From assembly GCA_019748055.1 (NCBI GenBank), contig JAIEQC010000039.1, positions 1-57,089 of the forward strand: a DNA stretch of 57,089 nucleotides, read 5' to 3'. A program made the position numbers and the translations under genes. The DNA comes from Caulobacteraceae bacterium. Lineage in GTDB: Bacteria > Pseudomonadota > Alphaproteobacteria > Caulobacterales > Caulobacteraceae. The notes below the pieces were generated by a model that saw only the letters and a list, made by a program, of their open reading frames with translations, had not been told where the DNA came from and ran no database searches. Positions 9,214 to 15,737 of this stretch are shown piece after piece. Numbering within the stretch: the stretch's first letter is position 1; each line of letters opens with the position of its first letter.

Positions 9214-10663
9214 GCAGTCTCAGGGCCTCGGCTGCGACGGCGACGTCGTCGAAGGGATGAATCGTGGAACCCACGATCTGACCCCTCTCATGCCCCTTTC
9301 CGGCGACCACGACCACATCCCCCGCGCGGCCCATTTCGACGGCATGGAAGATGGCCTGGCGCCGGTCGCCGACTTCCTCGGCGCCGACCGCGCCCTTCAG
9401 CACCTCGGCGCGGATCACGGCAGGGTCTTCCGAGCGGGGATTGTCGTCGGTGACCACCGCCACGTCGGCCAGCCGGGCCGCGACCTCGCCCATCAGGCGG
9501 CGCTTGCCCTTGTCCCGGTCGCCGCCGGCGCCGAAGACGACGATCAGCCGACCGCGCGCGTGGGGGCGCAGCGCCGTCAGCACCGTCTCCAGACCGTCGG
9601 GCGTATGCGCATAGTCGACGTAGACCTCGGGCCCGCCCGCCGGTCCGGACACGCGCTGAAGCCGGCCCTCGGCGCCCTGAATCGTCGCCAGCGCCGCCAG
9701 CACGTCCTCGACCCCGGAGCCGGACGCCACGCACAGGCCCGCGGCGACGAGGGCGTTCGAGGCCTGGAAGGCGCCGGCCAGCGGCAGCAGAACCTCGTGC
9801 GACCGCCCGCCCGCGTCGATCGTCAGCCGCTGGCCCTCGGGCACCGCCTCGCGTCCGATCAGGGTCAAATCGCGGCCGCGCTGACCCACGCCATAGATGC
9901 CCAGACCCGACATCAGCCCGGCGGCGGCGAAGCGAGAGTAGGCGTCCGAGTCGGCGTTCAGCACCGCGGTCCGCCCGCGCGGCAACAGGGTCTCGAACAG
10001 CCTCAGCTTGGCGGCGCGATAGGCCTCCATGTCCCCGTGGTAGTCGAGGTGGTCCTGGGTCAGGTTGGTGAAGCCGGCGGCCGTCAGGCGGATGCCGTCG
10101 ATGCGGCGCTGGTCGATTCCGTGGCTGGACGCCTCCAGCGCCAGATGGGTGACGCCGCGGCCGGCTAGTTCGGCCGTCAGCCGCGCCGCGTCGCCGGCGT
10201 CGGGGCTGGTCAGGCCGGGCGGCGTCAGGTTCTCGACGCCCGCGCCCGTCTGCATCACCGTGCCCAGCGTGCCCATGCTGGCCGAGGCATGGCCCAGAGA
10301 GGCCCAGATCTGGCGGCAGAAGGCGGCGACCGAGGTCTTGCCGTTGGTGCCGGTCACCGCGACGCAGGTCTTCGGCTGGGCGCCGTAGAAACCGCGGGCC
10401 GCCAGGGCGTAGGCGCGGCGCACGTCGGCGGAGGTGACCAGCACCGGCGCGGCGTCGCGCGGCGTGTCGGTCGGGGCCAGCACCGCCGCCGCCCCCTTGG
10501 CCAGGGCCTGCGGGATGAAGGCGCGTCCGTCCGCCGTCGTGCCCGGCAGGGCGACGAACAGGGTGCCCGCGTCCACGCGCCGGCTGTCGGCCGTCACCCC
10601 GGTGATGACCGGGTCGGCGGGCACGTCGCGGCGCAGGATGTCGGACAGGCGGAGCGCGCTCAT
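9206..10663 (-). CDS. murE: UDP-N-acetylmuramoyl-tripeptide synthetase MurE (meso-DAP type)
   Basis: A 485-residue Mur ligase adding the third stem-peptide residue. P-loop VTGTNGKTS lies near residue 110. The C-terminal DDNPRSED carries the DNPR motif that recognises meso-diaminopimelate, so the wall is of the usual Gram-negative A1-gamma type. The start is set at the ATG at 10663, which overlaps the ftsI stop as ATGA. The same frame remains open far upstream, but that stretch is only a shadow of ftsI with Arg/Gly/Ala-rich nonsense composition, so a fusion protein is not supported. Confidence 0.95.
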   Translation of the reverse strand: MSALRLSDILRRDVPADPVITGVTADSRRVDAGTLFVALPGTTADGRAFIPQALAKGAAAVLAPTDTPRDAAPVLVTSADVRRAYALAARGFYGAQPKTCVAVTGTNGKTSVAAFCRQIWASLGHASASMGTLGTVMQTGAGVENLTPPGLTSPDAGDAARLTAELAGRGVTHLALEASSHGIDQRRIDGIRLTAAGFTNLTQDHLDYHGDMEAYRAAKLRLFETLLPRGRTAVLNADSDAYSRFAAAGLMSGLGIYGVGQRGRDLTLIGREAVPEGQRLTIDAGGRSHEVLLPLAGAFQASNALVAAGLCVASGSGVEDVLAALATIQGAEGRLQRVSGPAGGPEVYVDYAHTPDGLETVLTALRPHARGRLIVVFGAGGDRDKGKRRLMGEVAARLADVAVVTDDNPRSEDPAVIRAEVLKGAVGAEEVGDRRQAIFHAVEMGRAGDVVVVAGKGHERGQIVGSTIHPFDDVAVAAEALRLHA

Positions 10664-12384
10664 TCCAGATCGCGCTCCATGTCCTCGAGCGTCGGGATCT
10701 TCTCGCCGTCGGCGGTGCGCCAGCGGTCGGCGCGGCGCTCCACGCCCACCAGCGGGGCGATGCGGTCGGCGATGCGGCCGACGGCCGGCGCGGCCACGAA
10801 GCCGCCGGTGCGCGGACCGTTCGACGGCTCGTCGACCAGCACGAAGATGGCGTAGCGCGGCCCGTCCAGCGGCCCGTCGGTCGGGAACACGGCGGCGAAG
10901 CTGCCGATGCCCAGCGTCGCGTCGTAGCGCGTGCCGGTCCACTTGTTGGCCGACCCCGTCTTGCCGCCGACCCGCAGGCCCGGCGCGTCGGCCCGCGTGC
11001 CCGACCCCCGCACGACGTTCCGGCGCATCAGATCCAGCAGCAGGACGCTGGTCGAGGCCTGCACGATGCGCACGGGCTCGGCGCCGGCCCCGCCCTTGCG
11101 GATCGACAGCGGCACGTACAAGCCGCCGTTGGTCAGGGCCCCCATCGCCGCCACCGCCTGCACCGGCGTGACCATGATGCCGTAGCCGAAGGACAGCGAG
11201 GCAAGGGTCGAGTTCGACCATTCGCGCGGCAGCACCGGCGCGGCGGACTCCTTCAGCTCCAGAGGCGCGGCGTCCAGCAGGCCCAGCTTCTGGAAATAGG
11301 CCTTCATCCCCTGCGGCCCCAGCTGCACCGCCAGCTGCGAGGTGCCGATGTTGGACGAGTGGATGTAGACGTCCTCCAGCGTCATCACCCGGTTCTGGGC
11401 ATGGAAGTCGGTGATGCGGCGATTGCCGATCATCATCGCCTGGGACGCGTCGAAGGTGGTGTTGATGTCCGCCAGACCGCGGTCGATGCCGGCGGCGACG
11501 GTGAAGCTCTTGAACACCGAGCCCATCTCGTAGTGGCCGGAGGTCGCCAGGTTCTTCGCCTGGGTCGTCGGCCAGCTGGCCATGGCCAGGATCTCGCCGG
11601 TGTGTACGTTGGTGACCAGGGCGACGCCGTTCTTGGCCCCCGTCTGATCCATGGCGGCGGCCAGTTCGCTCTCGACGATGCCCTGGATGCGCAGATCGAT
11701 GGACAGGGGCACGGCCGAGCCGTCGATCCCGGCCTGTGTCAGCTCGGCGTCCAGAGCCAGTTCGGCCCCCGTCAGCCCCTTGCCCCAGGCGTCGGACACG
11801 CCGACCACATGGCGGGCGGATCCGCCCAGCGGATAGACCCGGCCGTCCTCCTGCTCGAAGCCGACGCCGCCCAGGCCCAGCGCGTGGACCCGCGCCTTCT
11901 GCTGCGGCGTCATGGCGCCCATCACCAGCACGCGGCGGTCGCCGTCCAGCGCGCGGCGCAGGCGGCGGGCGTCGACCTCCGGCAGGGCGCGGCGGATCTG
12001 GGTGAAGGCGAAGTCCTTGTCCCACACCTCGGCCGGATCGACGTACAGACCCCAGAAGACGACGTTGGTCGCCAGCAGCCGGCCGTTGCGGTCGACCAGA
12101 TCGCCGCGCGTCAGCTGGCGTTCGACCCCGGCGCCCGCGCCGTCCAGCACCGGCGCCGCCAGCGCCGACCACGCCGCGCGCACGCCCAGACAGGCGAAGA
12201 CCACACCGAACACGGCCAGGATCAGGAAGATGCGGACGCGCGTGTCCTCCTCCGGCCGGGCTTGGGCGCGCGACCGCTCGAACGCGTGCTCGATCCACCA
12301 CAGGACGGCGGTCAGGCGACGCCACGAAGGCGGACGCGGCAGGCGCGGCGCGGGACCCGGGCGGTGATGCGGAGTGACGGTCAC
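10660..12384 (-). CDS. ftsI: Septal transpeptidase FtsI (penicillin-binding protein 3)
   Basis: A 574-residue class B PBP that cross-links septal peptidoglycan together with FtsW. There is a proline/arginine-rich cytoplasmic N-terminus of ~50 residues, one membrane anchor at about 51-70, then a dimerisation domain. The transpeptidase domain carries SVFK (289-292, with the acyl-serine 289), SSN (343-345) and KTG (475-477). The GTG start overlaps the ftsL stop by 4 nt. All three active-site motifs are intact, and the position next to ftsL and murE identifies it as FtsI rather than an elongation PBP2. Confidence 0.96.
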   Translation of the reverse strand: MTVTPHHRPGPAPRLPRPPSWRRLTAVLWWIEHAFERSRAQARPEEDTRVRIFLILAVFGVVFACLGVRAAWSALAAPVLDGAGAGVERQLTRGDLVDRNGRLLATNVVFWGLYVDPAEVWDKDFAFTQIRRALPEVDARRLRRALDGDRRVLVMGAMTPQQKARVHALGLGGVGFEQEDGRVYPLGGSARHVVGVSDAWGKGLTGAELALDAELTQAGIDGSAVPLSIDLRIQGIVESELAAAMDQTGAKNGVALVTNVHTGEILAMASWPTTQAKNLATSGHYEMGSVFKSFTVAAGIDRGLADINTTFDASQAMMIGNRRITDFHAQNRVMTLEDVYIHSSNIGTSQLAVQLGPQGMKAYFQKLGLLDAAPLELKESAAPVLPREWSNSTLASLSFGYGIMVTPVQAVAAMGALTNGGLYVPLSIRKGGAGAEPVRIVQASTSVLLLDLMRRNVVRGSGTRADAPGLRVGGKTGSANKWTGTRYDATLGIGSFAAVFPTDGPLDGPRYAIFVLVDEPSNGPRTGGFVAAPAVGRIADRIAPLVGVERRADRWRTADGEKIPTLEDMERDLE

Positions 12385-12785
12385 TGCGCCGCCTCCTCGA
12401 CCGGGGCGGTGGCCGACGCGGCCCCTTCAGCCGGCGCTACGACCGGCACGGGGACGGGCGCAGGCTCGACCTCGTCCAACTCGGTTTCCTCCACGCGCTG
12501 GTCAGCGTCGATCGGGGCGAGACCCAGGCTCTTCGACAGGGCGTCCAGACGCGCTGGGCTTTCCAGTCGGGCGGCCTCGGCGCGGAGCAGGCGCACGCGC
12601 TGGCGGTCCTGGGCGATCTCGGCCTCCAGCTCGGCGATGCGCGTCGCCTCGCGCTGGGCGCCGGCCTTCACCAGATAGACCGAGCACAGCATGGCGCCGA
12701 CGCAGACCACGCCGATGATCTCGATCCAGCGGATGCCGCGGATCTTCCAATCGAAGAGGCGGCGGACGACGGCGGGCGCCTTCAT
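12381..12785 (-). CDS. ftsL: Cell division protein FtsL
   Basis: A 134-residue bitopic protein: a short basic cytoplasmic tail, one membrane segment at about residues 23-42, then a coiled coil (heptad-like [19 protein letters not shown]) and an Ala/Pro/Glu-rich periplasmic tail. FtsL with FtsB and FtsQ activates FtsWI. Sequence conservation in the family is weak, so the call rests on topology plus the position between rsmH and ftsI. The ATG at 12785 is preferred over a GTG 15 nt upstream because it has GGGAG at suitable spacing and overlaps the rsmH stop as ATGA. The ~45-residue Pro/Ala/Glu tail is longer than in enterobacterial FtsL. Confidence 0.88.
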   Translation of the reverse strand: MKAPAVVRRLFDWKIRGIRWIEIIGVVCVGAMLCSVYLVKAGAQREATRIAELEAEIAQDRQRVRLLRAEAARLESPARLDALSKSLGLAPIDADQRVEETELDEVEPAPVPVPVVAPAEGAASATAPVEEAAQ

Positions 12786-13720
12786 GCGACCATCTCCCAC
12801 GCCGGGGCGTCGGTGCGGACCGCGGCGCGCAGCTTGGCCGAGCGGGCGCGGGGGTTGGCGGCGATCTCGGCGTCCGTCCCTTCGCGGGCGCCCTTGAACA
12901 GCAAGGTGAAGCTGGGAGCTCGGGTCGTCGCGGCCTGCGGCAGGTGGCGCGAGCCGCCGGGGGCATTGCCGCTGCGCTCGGCCAGGAAGGTCTTCACGAT
13001 GCGGTCTTCCAACGAGTGGAAGGTCACGACCGCCAGCCGACCGCCGGGCTTCAGCCGGGCCTCGGCCGCGACCAGCCCCCGCTCCAGTTCGCCCAGTTCG
13101 TCGTTCACGGCGATGCGCAGGGCCTGAAAGGTGCGGGTGGCCGGATGGATCGGCGCGCCGCGCCGCCCGCCCAGAGCCTTTTCCACCACCTCAGTAAGGT
13201 CCAGCGTCCGCTCGAACGGGCGCTCGACGCGGCGGCGCAGAATGGCGGTGGCGACGCGGCCGGACTGACGCTCCTCGCCGTACTGCTTCAGGATGTGGGC
13301 GAGCGGGCCATGGTCCCAGCCGTTGACCACGTCCGCCGCGGTCGGGCCCTGGCCCGACATCCGCATGTCCAAAGGCCCGTCGCGCAGGAAGGAGAAGCCG
13401 CGGTCGGCCTCGTCGATCTGCATGGACGACACGCCGATGTCGAAGACGACGCCGTCGACCAGCCGATCCACGGCCTCGGCGAGATCGCCGAAGGGCGTCT
13501 CCACGAGGCGGAACCGGCCAGGAAAGTCGTTGGCCACGGCAGCAGCATGCGGCCGCACGGTCGGGTCGCGGTCCAGCCCGATCACCTCAGCCCCCGCCGC
13601 CAGGATGGCGCGGGTGTAGCCGCCGGCGCCGAACGTGGCGTCGACCATGACGTCGCCGGGGCCGGGCGACAGGGCGTCGATCACCTGGTCGATCAGGACG
13701 GGCACGTGAGGCGCGGTCAC
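12782..13720 (-). CDS. rsmH: 16S rRNA (cytosine(1402)-N(4))-methyltransferase RsmH (MraW)
   Basis: A 312-residue SAM-dependent methyltransferase that modifies C1402 of 16S rRNA. The protein opens with the family hallmark [13 protein letters not shown], followed by the SAM loop [14 protein letters not shown] and LDRDP. The [16 protein letters not shown] and [12 protein letters not shown] motifs are also present. The start is the GTG at 13720, overlapping the mraZ stop as GTGA. A much longer open frame upstream is a shadow of mraZ. It is the usual second gene of dcw clusters. Confidence 0.96.
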   Translation of the reverse strand: MTAPHVPVLIDQVIDALSPGPGDVMVDATFGAGGYTRAILAAGAEVIGLDRDPTVRPHAAAVANDFPGRFRLVETPFGDLAEAVDRLVDGVVFDIGVSSMQIDEADRGFSFLRDGPLDMRMSGQGPTAADVVNGWDHGPLAHILKQYGEERQSGRVATAILRRRVERPFERTLDLTEVVEKALGGRRGAPIHPATRTFQALRIAVNDELGELERGLVAAEARLKPGGRLAVVTFHSLEDRIVKTFLAERSGNAPGGSRHLPQAATTRAPSFTLLFKGAREGTDAEIAANPRARSAKLRAAVRTDAPAWEMVA

Positions 13721-14193
13721 TGGCCGCCCCCCTGCGTCTTCAGCTGCGCCGCCAGCCGCAGGGCGCCCAGTTCGGCCAGACCTTCGCGCGCGACCTTGCG
13801 CTGTTCGGCGCGGCGGGCGGCCCAGGCCTCCTTGCTCCAGATCTGGAAGCGGTCGCCCAGACCCACGATCATCACCGTGTCGCCCAGGCCCGCCTCGGCG
13901 ACCAGGCTCTCGGGCAGGGTGATGCGGCCGCCGCCGTCGAAGGCCAGCCGGTTCTGTTCGCCCAGCACCTGCCACTCCAGCGCCGAGCGCTGGGCCGAGC
14001 CGAACGGCAGCGACTGGATCATCTCCACGTAGACGGCGAACAGGTGGTCGCCGCCCGCCTCCAGACAGTCGGCCTCGATGGAGGGGAAGCAGAAGACGCG
14101 GTGCTCGGCGCCGTTGTCGGCGGTGCGGAACTCCTGCGGGATCAGCAGGCGGCGCTTGCCGTCCAATTGTTTCTCGAACGTCGAGAGAAACAC
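13717..14193 (-). CDS. mraZ: Transcriptional regulator MraZ
   Basis: About 158 residues with two tandem SpoVT/AbrB-type DNA-binding domains: the first begins [18 protein letters not shown], the second contains [13 protein letters not shown]. MraZ forms a ring-shaped oligomer and represses its own dcw operon by binding TGGG-type repeats. Two GTG codons are possible starts (14205 and 14193). The inner one is chosen because it gives the common family N-terminus MFLSTFE and has a purine-rich stretch directly before it, but the outer start cannot be excluded. Four TGGG repeats at 10-bp spacing lie ~85-120 bp upstream, which fits autoregulation. Confidence 0.94.
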   Translation of the reverse strand: MFLSTFEKQLDGKRRLLIPQEFRTADNGAEHRVFCFPSIEADCLEAGGDHLFAVYVEMIQSLPFGSAQRSALEWQVLGEQNRLAFDGGGRITLPESLVAEAGLGDTVMIVGLGDRFQIWSKEAWAARRAEQRKVAREGLAELGALRLAAQLKTQGGGQ

Positions 14194-14278
14194 GCCCCGC
14201 CCCACTGAAAGACCCGAAGGTCCGCCCTGAAATCCCCCGAGCGCGCCCGCGCACCCGTCCTGCCTCGATCAAGGATTA

Positions 14279-14313
14279 TGGGATACCATGGGATCAGATG
14301 GGTCACAATGGGA
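14279..14313 (-). promoter_or_regulatory. MraZ operator: four TGGG repeats at 10-bp spacing
   Basis: TGGG occurs at 14279, 14289, 14299 and 14309, a strict 10-bp period over four copies, reading TGGGA/TGGGA/TGGGT/TGGGA with 5-bp spacers. Known MraZ operators are TGGGN direct repeats separated by 5 bp, with one repeat contacted per subunit of the ring. The array lies upstream of mraZ and the repeats read TGGG on the strand opposite to mraZ transcription. Exact phasing in a region otherwise free of repeats makes chance unlikely. Confidence 0.85.
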
Positions 14314-14353
14314 TTGGTTGACGGATTTTTACCTCTTCTCACCCCAGCTTGTA

Positions 14354-14368
14354 GAACAATACTGGAAC
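14354..14368 (-). promoter_or_regulatory. Candidate LexA (SOS) box, GTTC-N7-GTTC, upstream of mraZ
   Basis: Read in the direction of mraZ, the sequence is GTTC-CAGTATT-GTTC, an exact match to the direct-repeat SOS box bound by alphaproteobacterial LexA. It lies ~160 bp upstream of the mraZ start and ~40 bp upstream of the MraZ repeats, a place where a repressor could act on the dcw promoter. It is a short motif, so the match alone is suggestive, not proof. Confidence 0.5.
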
Positions 14369-14393
14369 AGACCAGTATCCACACACCTGTGGA
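14359..14393. promoter_or_regulatory. Two adjacent inverted repeats in the mraZ control region
   Basis: ATACTGG (14359-14365) and CCAGTAT (14372-14378) form a perfect 7-bp inverted repeat with a 6-bp spacer. TCCACA (14378-14383) and TGTGGA (14388-14393) form a second, perfect 6-bp inverted repeat with a 4-bp spacer. The first overlaps the LexA-type box. The segment GTATCCACA at 14375-14383 differs by one base from the DnaA box TTATCCACA. Protein binding is inference. Confidence 0.4.
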
Positions 14394-14422
14394 CTGATTT
14401 GACGGTCTCGGCACGCGGCGAT

Positions 14423-14489
14423 GAACGGAACCTGCACCGGCACCCGCCGCTCCCGTTCAGCCTGGAACGGCCAAGGTGCGGCCGTTCCA
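14423..14489 (+). other. Alternating GAACGG/CCGTTC segments and a 10-bp hairpin before the SIMPL gene
   Basis: GAACGG (14423-14428), CCGTTC (14453-14458), GAACGG (14465-14470) and CCGTTC (14482-14487) alternate in orientation, so neighbouring segments can pair in mutually exclusive ways. The strongest pairing is TGGAACGGCC (14463-14472) with GGCCGTTCCA (14480-14489), a perfect 10-bp stem with a 7-nt loop. It lies 25 nt before the ATG. No T-tract follows, so it is not an ordinary intrinsic terminator. Confidence 0.4.
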
Positions 14490-14514
14490 AACTCTCTCTC
14501 CGGAGCCTTTCCAA

Positions 14515-15258
14515 ATGACTTCCCGATCCCTCGCTCTCGGCGCCGCCCTGGCCGCGCTGACCTTCGCCCCGGCCGCGATGGCCCAGTCCCAGCCCGACGG
14601 CGGCGCGCCGATCGTGGTGCAGGCCGTGGTCGACCGCCCGGCGCTGACGCTCGCCGCCTATGGCGAGGTCAAGGTCGCGCCCGACATGGCGACCATCAAC
14701 TTCGGCGTGGTGACCGAGGCGCCGACCGCGCAGGAGGCGATGGCCCAGAACGCCGCCCGCATGGCGGAGGTGACCGCCGCCCTGCGCCGCGCCGGCATAG
14801 AGCCGCGGCTGGTCCAGACCTCGGGCCTGAACCTGTCGGCCCAGTACGACTACGTCGAAAACAACCCGCCCCGCCTGCGCGGCTATCAGGCGTCGAACCG
14901 CGTGACCGTGCACGTCGAGGATCTGGCCCGGACTGGTCAGGTGGTCGACGCGGTCGTCGCCGCCGGCGTCAACCAGATCGACGGCATCGGCTTCGGCCTG
15001 AAGGACCCGTCGGCCGCCGAGAACCAGGCCCGCGTGCTGGCCGTGCGCGCGCTGCAGGAGAAGGCGGCGCTGTACGCCCAGGCCTTGGGCGTGCCGCTGG
15101 GCGGCATCCGCAACCTGACCGAGGGCGGCGGCTACACGCCGCGTCCGCCCATGCCGATGTACGCCCGCGCCGAGATGGCGGCCGACGCCACCTCGGTGGC
15201 CCCGGGCGAGCTGACGGTCCGGATCGACGTGACCGGGGTGTACGACCTGGCGCGGTAG
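14515..15258 (+). CDS. SIMPL domain (DUF541) periplasmic protein
   Basis: A 247-residue exported protein with a clear signal peptide (cleavage likely after AAMAQ, residues 20-24) and one SIMPL/DUF541 domain. Family landmarks: LAAYGEVKVAPDMATINFGV at the start of the mature domain, NAARMAEVTAALRRAGIE, and GYQASNRVTVHVEDL. SIMPL proteins form oligomeric periplasmic or envelope assemblies linked to stress tolerance; the exact role is unknown. The ATG at 14515 is preceded by CGGAG. The gene is divergent from mraZ and shares its 321-bp control region. Confidence 0.88.
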   Translation: MTSRSLALGAALAALTFAPAAMAQSQPDGGAPIVVQAVVDRPALTLAAYGEVKVAPDMATINFGVVTEAPTAQEAMAQNAARMAEVTAALRRAGIEPRLVQTSGLNLSAQYDYVENNPPRLRGYQASNRVTVHVEDLARTGQVVDAVVAAGVNQIDGIGFGLKDPSAAENQARVLAVRALQEKAALYAQALGVPLGGIRNLTEGGGYTPRPPMPMYARAEMAADATSVAPGELTVRIDVTGVYDLAR

Positions 15259-15264
15259 CCACCT

Positions 15265-15319
15265 CCTTCTCCCCTCGGGGGAGAAGGTGTCAGGCGGAGC
15301 CTGACGGATGAGGGGGCTG
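15265..15319 (+). repeat. REP-like repeat arm A of an inverted pair flanking the DUF559 gene
   Basis: A 55-bp unit made of a perfect 10-bp hairpin (CCTTCTCCCC, loop TCG, GGGGAGAAGG), then a 6-bp hairpin (TCAGGC-GGA-GCCTGA), then a tail GGATGAGGGGGCTG. It matches the reverse complement of 15678-15732 at 49 of 55 positions. It contains the last nine codons and stop of the DUF559 gene. Confidence 0.85.
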
Positions 15320-15670
15320 GCGCCGCAGTTCGCCCGCCAGCCGCCTGATCTCCCCGGTCAGTACAGCGGGGTTATTCAGAAAGGCTTCGTTTCCGCAGCG
15401 GAGCACATGAAATCCGGCCGCGCGCAGCCGCGCGTCGCGCGTCGCGTCGTCCGCCTCCCGGAGGCGGTGCACGCCGCCGTCCAGTTCGACGACCAGCTTC
15501 AACTCGGCACAGTAGAAATCGACCGTCAGACCCGCCAGCGGCGTCTCGCGCCGAAATTTCAGGTCGTCCAGCCGACGGTCGCGAACCATCCCCCAGAACC
15601 GATTCTCGGCCAGCGTCAGCTCGCGTCGCAGGCGGCGCGCGCGGTGGGTCTTGTCCGGCGACTGGTGCAT
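15290..15670 (-). CDS. DUF559 domain protein, nuclease-like, inside an inverted-repeat cassette
   Basis: A 126-residue protein with a DUF559 domain, related to the Vsr/restriction-endonuclease-like fold. Motifs visible: LTLAENRFWGMVRDRRL, LKFRRETPL, the catalytic-type VDFYCAELKLVVELDGG (Asp then Glu-x-Asp), and VLRCGNEAFLNN. The biochemical role is not established for most members; single-strand or mismatch nuclease activity is plausible from the fold. The gene fits almost exactly between two 55-bp inverted repeats. The upstream arm ends 7 nt before the ATG and supplies its GAGGGGG ribosome site, while the downstream arm encodes the C-terminal QPPHPSGSA and the stop. This layout suggests that gene and repeats move or are maintained together. 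Confidence 0.85.
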   Translation of the reverse strand: MHQSPDKTHRARRLRRELTLAENRFWGMVRDRRLDDLKFRRETPLAGLTVDFYCAELKLVVELDGGVHRLREADDATRDARLRAAGFHVLRCGNEAFLNNPAVLTGEIRRLAGELRRQPPHPSGSA

Positions 15671-15677
15671 CCGGCGG

Positions 15678-15732
15678 CAGCCCCCTCATCCGAGCGGCTC
15701 CGCCGCCCACCTTCTCCCCCGAGGGGAGAAGG
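15678..15732 (-). repeat. REP-like repeat arm B of an inverted pair flanking the DUF559 gene
   Basis: The reverse complement has the same order as arm A: the identical 10-bp hairpin, a second hairpin GGCGGC-GGA-GCCGCT, and the identical tail GGATGAGGGGGCTG. All six differences from arm A fall in the second hairpin stem, on both sides, and pairing is kept (one G-T). The structure therefore appears to be conserved rather than the sequence alone. Confidence 0.85.
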
Positions 15733-15737
15733 ACAAG

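Noticed and set aside
9206..12325. A single 1039-codon open frame that would fuse a novel N-terminal half to MurE
   Set aside because: The first ~550 codons lie over ftsI in another frame and have shadow-type Arg/Gly/Ala composition; murE has a proper ATG at 10663 overlapping the ftsI stop.
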